In this document: positions 25,208-35,667 of the stretch, one piece after another
Numbering within the stretch: the first letter of the stretch is position 1
Layout of the letters: every line of letters starts with the position of its first letter
NCBI GenBank assembly: GCA_007258455.2
Contig: VDFB02000001.1
Location: 10,543,755 to 10,607,754, forward strand
Reading direction: 5' to 3'
DNA from: Sequoia sempervirens
Taxonomy: Eukaryota > Streptophyta > Pinopsida > Cupressales > Cupressaceae
DNA: 64,000 bases
Position numbers and translations under genes: made by a program
Notes under the pieces: model-generated
Told to the model about the DNA's origin: nothing
The model's input: the letters and a program-made list of their open reading frames with translations, nothing else
Database searches by the model: none

Positions 25208-25378
25208 AGGCGTTTTATATGTCAATTTTTGTCTCTCAAACTCTTTGGAACTGATGGAAAGGTCGATTTGAGATGAAAATGCTCCAAAAATAAGCTCAAA
25301 GCATGAAACCCTCAAGGAACCCCAAATGTGCTCTACAATGAATTTCTCCAAAAAACTGAGAAGGGGTTGCAAATCAAG

Positions 25379-25390
25379 GCTCTAATACCA
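25379..25390 (-). other. Primer-binding site (tRNA-iMet type), minus strand
   Basis: TGGTATTAGAGC abuts the LTR edge. It differs by one base from the common plant copia primer site. Confidence 0.75.
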
Positions 25391-25672
25391 TGTTAGAAAC
25401 CAAGATTAGAAATGCAAACCAGAAAAAGCCTTCCACAAGAGAAAAACAAAAAAATCAAATCAATTTGAATGAAGATGTGCAAATGAATAATATTCAGGAA
25501 TTGAGGAATTACAAGAGATGAATTGCTTTATAAAAGCAATGTAGCATAACCCTAAACCTGATTTTAAACTAAAAATAGCTCAACTAAACAAATCTTACTT
25601 ATTAATTAAGTAAACTAATTATTACCTATGTAAACTTAATAAAGTGTACTTAAATAATTAATTACACCAACA
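25391..25672 (-). repeat. 5' LTR of the minus-strand element
   Basis: The 282-bp copy runs from TGTTAGAAACC to ACACCAACA on the plus strand, next to the primer site. It is followed by the flank CCAAC, then by resumed chromovirus LTR sequence. Confidence 0.8.
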
Positions 25673-25677
25673 CCAAC

Positions 25678-26000
25678 CACCTACATTCAAAATTCAAATT
25701 GTATTTTTGGCTCCAAGACAGAAAAAGGCTATTTAGGACTCATTTTGGAAATTCTGGGGGGATTGGAATAGAGGAAATTGTATTGAGAAAGGAGGAATTT
25801 CTTTTTAGAAATAGTAAAAGTTGCATGTATTGCAACCTATGAGGATTTGATCCTCTGGAATGTAATTTCTCTGTAATGAGAACATATTGCTAATAAATAA
25901 ATAATAATTTTGTGATTGCCTCTATTGTGTGCTTTTTTGAGTCTTGGGTTGTGGCTCTCATTAGATTGTTGCAAGAGAAATTAATGTGAGAGATGTGAGT
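25678..26000 (+). repeat. Chromovirus 3' LTR, second part (end approximate)
   Basis: Sequence continues here after the minus-strand element. It contains AATAAATAAATAATAAT near 25890, a possible polyadenylation region, and ends in ordinary-looking AT-rich DNA. The LTR end cannot be fixed without the 5' copy. Confidence 0.4.
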
Positions 26001-26998
26001 TGTTTTCATAATTTTAAACAGACATAAAATTCTTATGGAGATTATTTGGTGATGCTAAATGAAGTGATTTGAAAAATAGGATTGCACTATAATAATGTGC
26101 ACCAAGTCACACCTATACTAACAAGAAGGGACAAGGTTTTATTTTTAGTTTCTAGAAAGAAAAAAATTGGCTTTGTTTTGGTTTTGAATATTTGGAAATC
26201 TATACTATTGTGTTGGCTTTATAAAATTAGATGCATAAAGTTCATATACACTATTGAGGTATCTGTCAATAACTCATTTTATGATAACATAGAAATTAAA
26301 CTAAATTGTTTTCATAAACCTACATATGTATGAAATGAAAAGCTAGAGATATCAGAATGGGACATCATGAACCAATTTAAGGGGAAATCAAGTGCATAAA
26401 ACATGGACATGCAATTGATTGATTTACTAACTAGGGGCATTTAATCATACATGATAGTGTCTTAATGGTGTATGACTATCTTACTAGTTACTTTGAGCAA
26501 CATCAAAACTAATAACCTTGTACATAATCACCCCTCTTCCTATTATGGTAGGATATAATGAGTGGATAATCTTTGAATGTTTATTATATTTCATAAAAAA
26601 ATGATACAATAAATATCTTTTAATTTAGTGGCAGCCCCTTGTTCCTATTTGACAGTATTCAGACAACCTATTACAATCATTATAGTTTGGCTAGTATTTT
26701 GACTATGTAAATGTGATTAACCTTGAATCTAGTGTGGTTTTTGAAGTCCCATTGAATGTGGAATATTTTTTCCTTACATAGGAAATAAAGGAAGTATGAC
26801 CATTAGAGAAAGGTATGGCCAACTATGGAAGTATTGGTACAATCTCTTTTGCACTTACAAACTCTCCAAAACAATTGAAGAAACTCAAATAATCATTTCA
26901 AAGTTTCTTAGCAGCCAAATAAAAATCAAAACACATCAAAAGTTTACATCTTCAATTGGAACTTCACTTTCAACATAATGGTGATTTCAAGGTGAAAT
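26001..26998. other. Unassigned AT-rich DNA
   Basis: The short frames at 26082-26333 and 26796-26978 match nothing I recognise. I see no transposon ends or RNA gene here. Confidence 0.3.
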
Positions 26999-28549
26999 TG
27001 TTGGAAGTCTATGCAGTTTGTGTTGTCATTGATTTCAACAAATCTATGTTGTTGCATTAATGTCAACCTATGGAGATGCTTTGATTGGTTGCATTATGTT
27101 TTCGTTAGTAGTATCATTGAAGTCAACCTCCAATGTTTCCTTGATAAACATGTGTGTAGTTGAATTGTTATAGTACAGTTGGTTTTGTGGTGATGAGAAA
27201 GTGTTGTAGATGATGAGATGATATTTGTGGTGCTTGGTTTCCAAGTGCTTTTGAGAAAAAATGAATAAAAGAGTGTTTAGTGTAGTAGAGTAGTGTTGTG
27301 GTTTTTTCTTTGCATTTATTATATATTGAAGATCTTCTTGTGCAATTCTGATATGTTGATCAGAGGTGTTCAAAGGTGTTATATCCAGAGTTTCTTGTCA
27401 TGTATCATTGTGTAGAGAAAGTTGTGTTCACCAGTGTGTGAACTGTGAAAGCAATGAACATATCTAGGAGAAATGGTTTCAATCTACATTTTTCAGTAGT
27501 GTAGTTCCTGGTCTTGAGGATCTAAGGGTGTGCTCACATTACTCATATCTAGATCTTTAGTTAGAGTGGTTTAAAGTGTTCCATAAGGTTGGATTCATGT
27601 GTTACAATATGTGGAAGGTTAACTGGTTGCTCAAAATGAGTATGTTCTTCAGGTGTATGTTGTTGTGACCGATTTGTTGGATTTTAGGGTGTTGATGGAA
27701 TATTCCAGATTATTTTTAAGTGTTGTCTGTGGTTTATGATTCATCTTTGGATTTGGTGAAGAATGTACTTAAAATTTTAATGGTGTTAACACAGGTTTGG
27801 TCAACCTTGGGTGTTTACACTAGTTGTAGATGCTTCGATGTTTTTGGAAGTTTTGTGTGGTGTGTATGAGTGCATTTAGTTCTGAGTTAAGGTTTGAAGT
27901 TGTCCAATTTCATTCCTCTCCACCTCGAGAATGCTTAGTGTAGACCTAATTTTAATTTTCATAGTTGAGGTGCATAGTTGACTTTGTAAATTATTTTCAA
28001 GGTTGCAATGGGTATATGTGTGTGTTGAGTTGATGAAGGATGTAGGTGTGAAGTGTGTGTGATGAAAATTGTAATGTGAAGTGTGAAAGTGTGAAGTGCA
28101 GTGCGAGTTTTAACAACTAATACTACTTGAAGTGGTGAGTAGAAGGTATCTACATTATACAGAGAGTGTGAATGTACTGGTGGTGAAGTGATGGAACTTT
28201 TTTGTTGCTATGAGATGGATTTCTCATGGTAACAATATTCTTTCTATTCTAGCAGTGAGTCATTGGAAAGCCCTTCTTTTATTTTGGGTAGTGAGCCTAT
28301 TGTATTCGGTGTTGCAATTACTTTATATTGTGAGCTAATCCTCACCATGTTTTTTCCCTTCTTGGGTTTTCCACATAAATCTTGTGTTTTATTGTGTATG
28401 GTGTTGTTGTGTTTTTAGTTTCTATTATTTACTTTCATGCTAAATCATTATAACAGATTAAGGTTAAATGTGGATCTGAATGTTAGTGAGGGTTTGATGT
28501 TTCAATGAACTAATTCACCCCCCCTCTTAGTTGTCTTGTGCATTCAACA
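26999..28549 (+). repeat. 5' LTR of a Ty1/copia element, 1551 bp
   Basis: It begins TGTTGGAAG and ends CATTCAACA, a perfect 5-bp inverted terminus (TGTTG/CAACA). A copia-type primer site follows after one base and the copia gag starts about 60 bp later. No second copy is present in the window, because the element is truncated at its 3' side. Confidence 0.75.
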
Positions 28550-28550
28550 A

Positions 28551-28563
28551 TTGATATTAGATC
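28551..28563 (+). other. Copia primer-binding site (decayed)
   Basis: TTGATATTAGATC lies one base after the LTR and differs at a few positions from the usual tRNA-iMet complement TTGGTATCAGAGC; three of the differences are G-to-A or C-to-T transitions. Confidence 0.65.
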
Positions 28564-28607
28564 AAGGTTCCTTGGAAGAAAGATTATTCGCTTGAAGTAG
28601 ATCTAGG

Positions 28608-31190
28608 ATGGAACACAAGAAGGAGGCTCCTCTATTTGGTGGATCAAATTATGCATTTTGGAAGACTGGGATGGAAGGTTTCCTTGTTTCACTAGGGTTT
28701 GGAGTTTGGAAGTCTGTTGAATTTGGATATACTGTGCCTGCAAATGGTCTGAGCATTGATGATGAGATCAAGGCCTATGAGAATAATGTAAAAGAAAGGT
28801 ATGCTCTTTTGAGTGGTCTTTCTAATACCAAACTTGTGAAAGTTATGAATCTAAAATTTGTTAGTGAGATATGGAAGAAGTTGGAAAGTATCTATAAAGG
28901 AGATGAAAAAGTCAAGAAAGCTAAAAATGCATAACCTAAAGATCAAATTTGAAACCTTGTGGATGTCAGATGATGAATATATTACAAGCTACATGCATAA
29001 AGTGAACAAATTTGTTAATTCTATTAGAGGCCTTGGTGGAAAAATTGAAGAAGATGAGGTGGTAAAGAAGGTACTAAGAACTTTTCCTAAATCTTATAGT
29101 CACAAGGACTTTGTTATTGAAGAAGTTCAAAATTTAAATATGTATTCTAGAGATCAATTGTGTGGTGCTTTAACTAATTTTGAATTGAGAGAGTTTGGTC
29201 CAAGTGATTCAAAGAATGAGTCTACCTTTAAAGTTGGCAAAGCTTAAAAGAATGAAGAATCAAATCTGGATGATGTTGATGATATAGAAGCAAACTTTGT
29301 GAGGAGATTGAAAAAGGGCACTAGAAAATACAAAGGTAAGTTACCTTTCAAATGTTTCAATTGTGGAAATATTGGTTAGTATGCTTCAAGATGTCTTGTC
29401 GAAGCTTCAAAAGATAAATATAAGGACAACAAAGGTAAATTGGTTAAGATAAGTTATTATGTTAAAGAAGATGCCATCATATCTAATTTTGAGTTTGATT
29501 ATCCTGATGATGAGGATAATGAATCCTTGTTCATGGCTCTAAATGATGGAACTAATTATACTAACTCTAAGAGATGTATAAAGGAAAATGCTCTGAAAAT
29601 AGGTCATAATATTGAAGGAGCAATGGTGACTAATTTTCATGCAAGAGAAGAGAAGAATAACTGGATCATTGATAGTTGATGCTCAAATGCATGACTGGAA
29701 ATAAGAATAAGTTTTTTAAACTTAAAAATTTTGAAGGAAGTCTTGTTAAGTTTGGTGATGATACATCTGCTAAGATATTTGGGAAAGGTTCAATCAATTT
29801 TGATGGAAAGCATAAATTACAAATGATGTTCTTTATTTTAAGGGTCTTTGGTATAACATATTTTGAGTGTAGGACAGACGTGTAGGAAAGGATATAACCT
29901 TGTGTTTCAGGATGATGGTTGTGAGATTAGAAAAGGCTCTGGAACTTTGGCTACTGCAGGAAGAAGAATAGATGGAAATGTTTGGGTATGTGCAGGATCA
30001 TCATGGAAAAAATAGGCCCTTAAGTGGCAAAAAAATTAGAAAAATCAGAGTTAGGCAACTTGACGTAAAAATTTGAATATGTTCTCTATATTATTTTAAA
30101 AATATCTAAGAATAGAATATGTAGCAAATTGAATGTAGTTTCTAAACTACTAGGTTTGTTTTAAAAAAAAATGTATTTAGTGAAAATTTGAAATTTCAAT
30201 GTAGTAGTACTTAAATTTGAGGGGAAAAATAAGTAGGTGTCTGTCTGACCACCCTAACCACAATAAAATGATAATATTTTTTTATAAGATTTTAGATATA
30301 AGTAGAGGACTCATGTCCCGATGTGATGCATATTTTTTTATAATTTTTTCCAAGTAAATAATTAATTATGAATTTTTATTACAACTTTTAAAAAATATAA
30401 AAAACTCGTATGTCTGAACACCTTAACTTGGTCAAAACTTCATGAAATTCAATTTTTCTTTTTTTAATCCTATAGTATGCGAAACATAGAATGTGACGCA
30501 TGTTTTGGAGTCAAAAAATGTGATACCATTTGAAAGCTATAGATTTTTTTCAATCAGTCTATCAATTAGGACTTTAGTCGTAATTTGAATAGAAAATGAA
30601 TAATAATTACTTATTAAATTCAAAGTAAAACATAATTTATATTGGTGGAAATCTGTGAATCTCCTTTAAAAACCCTTTTCGTTTCATCAATTTTGGGTTA
30701 AAAAAAGTCGTCAGCCACATACCCATCATATTGCCATTTTTTGGCCCATCATGATCTTGCACATACCCATTTATCAACTCAAAGTTGCTAATGGTATGTG
30801 CTTTATACTCAAATCAATGAAAGTTGGCTATGGCATAGAAGAATATGTCACATCAATTTTGATAGCCTAGTAAGGATCAGTTTAATACAAGCTATGAGAG
30901 ATCTACCAAAGATTATGAAACCTATCAATGTTGTCTACAAGGAATGCCAAATTGGGAAACAAACTAGAAAGAGTTTCAAATTCAAAGAACAATCTACTAC
31001 TAGTCCTTTGGATTTGGTGCATAAAAACCTTTGTGGACCTACTAGAATAAGAAATTTTCAAGGTGACAAGTATTTCATGCTACTAATTGATGATTACTCT
31101 AGAATGACTTGGGTAACTTTTCTCAAAGAAAAATCAAAAGCTCTAGGTAAGTTTAAAGCATTTAAAGCTATGGTTGAGAATGAAATGGAT
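28608..31190 (+). pseudogene. Ty1/copia gag, protease and N-terminal integrase (truncated)
   Basis: Gag starts at ATG 28608 (FGGSNYAFWKTGMEGFL, a UBN2-type copia gag). The frame shifts near 28925 and gag continues to about 29247. A CCHC zinc knuckle at 29353-29394 reads CFNCGNIG.YASRC with a stop in place of the His. The protease start reads WIIDS followed by a stop (29677) where DSG is expected. T2-b interrupts the frame at 29984-30768. The GAG-pre-integrase and integrase start follow (WLWHRRICHINF; YKECQIGKQ, with Tyr replacing a zinc-binding Cys; LIDDYSRMTWV). The element breaks off near 31190 with no RT or RNase H. Confidence 0.85.
29984..30768 (+). mobile_element. T2-b: second copy of the T2 TIR family, 785 bp
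   Basis: It runs from GGGTATGTGCAGGATCATCA to ATGATCTTGCACATACCC. Removing it restores the copia frame (Gly-Asn-Val-Tyr-Gln-Leu), which shows the target duplication is short: TTT, or GTTT/ATTT with one change. The right end carries a second copy of the motif CACATACCCATCAT just inside the terminus, as in T2-a. There is no coding frame. Confidence 0.75.
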
Positions 31191-31463
31191 AGTAGTAGTC
31201 CAGGTATAACCTTCACCTTGCAAGACTTGCCAATGGGTTTTAATAGAGAGCCATATCCTCTTTATATCCCTGTGTGAATCAACGGGAACACTATAGTAGG
31301 TGTTCTTGGTGACCCGATATATCAGGTGAATATCATAACCAAGGAGATTATGTTAATTAACTTCCTACATAAAGATGGGTATGATGCACCTGTAAGCACC
31401 ATCTGTATGCATAACAGACTTTTCATACCTCCCCTTGGTAGTATCGTTTTGTCAATCCTTATT
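31191..31463 (+). pseudogene. Element C protease-region fragment (left part)
   Basis: After the copia segment the open frame continues without a break into sequence that reads FTLQDLPMGFNREPYPLYIP and then VNIITKEIMLINFL. Together with 49653-50040 this resembles the region around a Ty3/gypsy aspartic protease. The catalytic triad position reads GDPI rather than D-S/T-G. The Tat element inserted at 31469 splits this frame. Confidence 0.55.
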
Positions 31464-31468
31464 GGACC

Positions 31469-32742
31469 TATAGACACTGAAAATATACTGATTGGCATCG
31501 TCCATTCAATCCTGACTTACTAACATTGTTTCTTCCTGAATCATTCCTCGGTCTAACCGTTTAATAAAATTCCCCTATCTAATTAAATTCATCAATATTT
31601 GTCTCTTAATTAAATAAATCATCTTGTTCAATTAAGTCACTTTCTCTTGTTAATTAAATCAATCCATCTGATCTAATTATCCCTATTTAATTAAATAATC
31701 AATTTATTTGATTAAATCTCTAAAGTCTATCCATTAAATTAAATAAATTAAAACCTTATTTGATTTAATCTAACACTTTTAATTAAATAAATCAAAATCT
31801 TTATTTTTCCTTTTATCATATTCCTCCCTTATCGATTTAAATAAATCCATAAATCTAAGTCAAATAAGTCACATCACTAATCTCTTGTTAAATTAATTAG
31901 CCCTTGATTAATTTAATCTAATCTCATGTCACATCCTCTAGATAATGCAAGTTGCACATGAAAATAGATTTAATTCATTTATTAAATCCCTATTTTCCTC
32001 ACAAGGCATCTTTTTGGAATATTCTCTCAATTTGAATTCAAAAATTCCAACTCAACATGTACATCCAACAAGGCATTTAAAACCTCTTACAGGTCCTTTG
32101 CCTTAAGCCAAGTGGCATTTATTGCATTTTCCCTTCCCTCTTACATGTTATTTCAACAAATTTGAATTTCAAATACTGTCATTTATTGGCACAAACCCCA
32201 AATCTTGCACAACCATCATCCATTCATAGCTTGACAAGTGGCACCATATCATTAGATGAATGTTAGTCCCACATTTCTCAAATTTGGGCATTCATCCATC
32301 TTGAAATCCTATAAATGAAGAGCTCCTCTCCTCATTTTATCATCCACAATCCAAGCAAAGTTACCATGCTAAAATACTTAGCCATTTCCATTCATCCATT
32401 TTGAGTTCTTAGCTAGGTTATTACAAATTTTGTTTGGAGCTCTCACCATTTCATCAAAACTGGATCATCAATTTCTTCAACATTCGAATATTGCATCTTA
32501 GGGATTGGGAAAGGGCCAAATTTCCACATCAAATTGGCACCAATTCCCCCATGGGATTGAGAGTTTGCATATCTAATTAGCATTTTATCTTGTTTTATCA
32601 TTTGCATTGTGTTCTTCAATATTTTCATTCCTAGTTTGATTTGTAAATGGATTTCATGGGGAATCCTTCTTTTAGCTTGTAGTTCCTTATCTAACTCATT
32701 TATTCATGTTGTTTTGCAGGTACTAGGAAAATGGTTCACACA
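31469..32742 (+). repeat. Tat-like element 5' LTR
   Basis: It begins TATAGACACTG (the right copy keeps TGTAGACACTG) and ends GGTTCACACA. Region 31560-31925 is packed with TTAATTAAAT-type palindromes. By eye the two LTRs differ at roughly 5-10 percent of positions, an old insertion. Confidence 0.85.
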
Positions 32743-32744
32743 TT

Positions 32745-32760
32745 TGGCACTAGAAGGAGG
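32745..32760 (+). other. Primer-binding site candidate of the Tat-like element
   Basis: TGGCACTAGAAGGAGG lies two bases after the LTR end. The position and the leading TGG fit a primer site. I cannot name the tRNA with confidence. Confidence 0.5.
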
Positions 32761-32851
32761 GCTAGACATCAAAAATTCTAACATTTTCTCAAAAATTCTA
32801 CACTTTTCTACACACACAGGAAATTCCAACGCGGGCTCGCTAGCATCATTG

Positions 32852-32941
32852 TTTTCACACCACGGGCTTGTCAGTGTCGCTATTTTAGCACCATGGGCTT
32901 ATCAGTGTCGCTGTTTTAGCACCACTGGGCTCATCTTGCTA
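32852..32941 (+). repeat. 31-bp tandem repeat, about three units
   Basis: Units start at 32852, 32883 and 32914 and share TTTTAGCACCATGGGCTTAT-like sequence. The third unit is more diverged. Confidence 0.75.
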
Positions 32942-34989
32942 GAAATTTCAAATTCTAAACTGTGCTGCTAGACTCGTCGATCTGCATTAGTTTTCAAAAA
33001 AATTCAAAACTCCAACGCCTTTAAGAACCGTGACGTTGGAGCAAAAGAGCGATGCAATCATGCTCTCTGTCCCAACACAGAGCGCCGCTTACCAGTCAGT
33101 GGTGCTGTAGGAGCGATGCTGGAAGGAAAAAATAGCGGTGCCTTCATGAGTTGCTACGCTGGAAAACATAAAAAGGGATAATTTAGTTTTTTAGCACGTG
33201 CTTTTGGTTCATGATTTATTTATCTACTATTTTTTGGTTTTTTAAGTTTTGTGTTTTTCCAAAATCTAATTATTTTCTACTTTGTAGGTTGAAAGCTAAA
33301 AGCAAAGGAAGGAGAAGCATGGAGATGATGTTTTGTCTAATCAAAGTGGTTTTTAACACTTAAGTGTTTGTTTAACACTTCTTTAAGTAATTTGTCATCT
33401 TTTTCTTTCTTTAGAACACTAGCTTTCATTTTGGTTTAAAAAGGATTCTTTTTGTTTATTTCTTGCAAAAGGATTAAAAAGAACCTTAGGATCAACAACT
33501 TACTATATTTTATTTATGGATTAAACAATTGAACAAATGTCTTTTCACTTGTGATTTGGTGCTCTAAAAGGAACTCACATATTGCTTTGGAGGTTTAAAA
33601 AGAACAAGTGTAGTTGTGTTTTTCGTGAGGGCTTACTTAGACTAAAGCCATTGGAAAAGGACGTATGCACTCCTCTCGCGCTTTATAGCGATCTTGAGAA
33701 TCAAAAGGTCTTTTCCATGACTTTGGGTTGAGATAAAGCAATCACCTCCACACTTCGATTTGGGCTTAAAATTGAACAAACTCTTGTCCGAGTGTGAGTG
33801 GGGACTTTGTTGCATACATTCTCTTTCCTTGTTGCCAACAAGGATTGATCGAGTTACGAATATTGTTCTTCATTCGCTTTTGTTTATCCTAGAGGGCCTG
33901 CCTTGTGGAAAAAGTACTCACCCAAGGGAATGACTCAACCGGTAACACTCTAAAGCCAAGAGTATTTCCAGCTGGGATATAAATGTGGATATTGGAATAA
34001 ATGCCAATATCACGTGGTTGACTCCGACAAGATGGATCTGAAAGGGGACTCTTGCCACGTTGCCCGTCAAATCCTACGAACGGAAAGTCCTTACTAAAAT
34101 CCATGTGCTAAAATTTTCCAAAATCATTTTATCTAGTTGTTGGTGCAAGAACGGTCGTTCTGAAGCCACCCCACACTTTTACGATCTTCTAGTAGAGATG
34201 GAAAGAATGCCATGGGAGTTTCATGGGTGTCGATGCTTGGCTGCCCCGTATAAGTGAGTGTCATGGAGGGGAGCCAGTGGGGTCAAGCATCTAACCATCC
34301 ACTAGAGATAAGCGTAGCTAGACTTGTCCAAGTGGAAATCCAAGAAATATTGTCTTACACATCCATAGGATTGTACTTGTTTTGGGTTACAAAATACATT
34401 GCTTGCTCGAAAACACCATGGAAACAAACACTTAACATCATCCAAATATTCAAACCCTTTTGAAGACAAATAAAATTGACTCAATCCATGTGTTATTGAT
34501 TTCCCTTGAGATTTACATCCTTAGAGGTTTCTAAACAATAGGAAAATCCCTTGCCTTAAGTTCATTAAATTTCCACATAAGATATCTTGTGGGGTTTGAA
34601 GAAATTAAGACATTGGACATCTTAGTTTGAAAACTTAATTGAGGAAAGTGTTTTTGGTAAAATAAAGACATTAAGCAAAGCTAAGAAAAATGAACTTTCA
34701 TGTGTGTTGAAGACTTTACAATTCCAAAGCACAAATCATTGATTGGAAATCCAAAATTGAATCATTTCTTGGTTACAAAAGGTCTTTAGGAAGCATATGC
34801 ATGCTCTTCAATACCTAGGTCTTTGCAAACAAAGTATATCTTTTTAGGTTCATCTTAGGATCAAAACATTATCAAAATCTTTCATCCATACATCAAAACA
34901 AAATCCATCTCATCATCATCTTTTGGGAAAATCTTGAAACTAGGCTTTATGGCAAAATCAAACCATTCAAAATCATTGAGACATCCTTG

Positions 34990-35175
34990 AGGGCTAGGCA
35001 TGTGTAGATGCATCCTTTTGCATATACTTAGTCAAAGTTATCAAAATCATCTTGGCTAGCTTAGTGCATGTAGATGAATCCTTCTCCATATGCTTAAGTG
35101 AAACAATCATCTTGTTTGAATAGGTGTGGGTAGATGCATCCTTCTTCTCACCCATATTCAAATTATCATCCTTTG
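34990..35175 (+). repeat. 65-70-bp tandem repeat, about three units
   Basis: Each unit contains GTGTAGATGCATCCTT or a close variant (near 35000, 35067 and 35130), followed by a spacer ending in a CAAAATCATCTTG-like sequence. Confidence 0.6.
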
Positions 35176-35667
35176 GACAAATTTATCCCTTAAATCATCA
35201 TCCAACATCTTAGGGCCTCTTTGTTCAAAATCAAAATCAAAATCAAAAATCAAAAATCAAGGACAAAATCTCAAAACAAATCAAAATCCAAAGTCCTAAA
35301 AGCCTAGTGTCTCATTCAAGATTCATCAAAATCCAAGAACATCCATATCATTCACCCCTAACATCATCATCATATCATCACCTTTGATCCTCAAAAGCAT
35401 CCTAAAAACTTTCAATTTGGGACATAAAATAGAGATCAATCCAAAGAATTAAGAGATTTCATCTCCCATATTCTTGATCCTTGTTTTATGGTCCAAACAA
35501 GATCTCAATACAAGAAGAGTATGGAAGCCAACAAAGAAACACTCGCTTCAAGTGACCTTAGCCAAACCAATGCAAAAATGAATCAAATGTAATCAAGCAA
35601 CCCATTGACTCTTTCATCATCACAACATCCCCAAGAAGAAAATCAAGGATAGGACCTCACTTTTTGA

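Larger units (their letters stand above)
18164..25672 (-). mobile_element. Coding-less LTR element with 281-bp LTRs, minus strand
   Basis: Direct repeats at 18164-18444 and 25391-25672 are nearly identical and end TGTTAG/CCAACA. Next to the right copy is TGGTATTAGAGC (read on the minus strand), a tRNA-iMet primer site as in copia elements. Next to the left copy is a polypurine tract (GAAGTGGGGA on the minus strand). The 5-bp flanks are CTAAC and CCAAC, four of five matching. Without the nested 4.9-kb block the element is about 2.6 kb and holds no gag or pol. A GC-rich patch at 19780-20000 stands out but encodes nothing I recognise. It resembles a non-autonomous TRIM/LARD-type element. Confidence 0.8.
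32761..35667 (+). other. Long leader of the Tat-like element
   Basis: About 2.9 kb without a conserved reading frame. It contains a 31-bp tandem repeat (32852-32941), a 65-70-bp tandem repeat (34990-35175) and an A-rich CAAAATCAAAAT stretch (35220-35300). A long leader is usual for Tat/Ogre elements. Confidence 0.6.
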
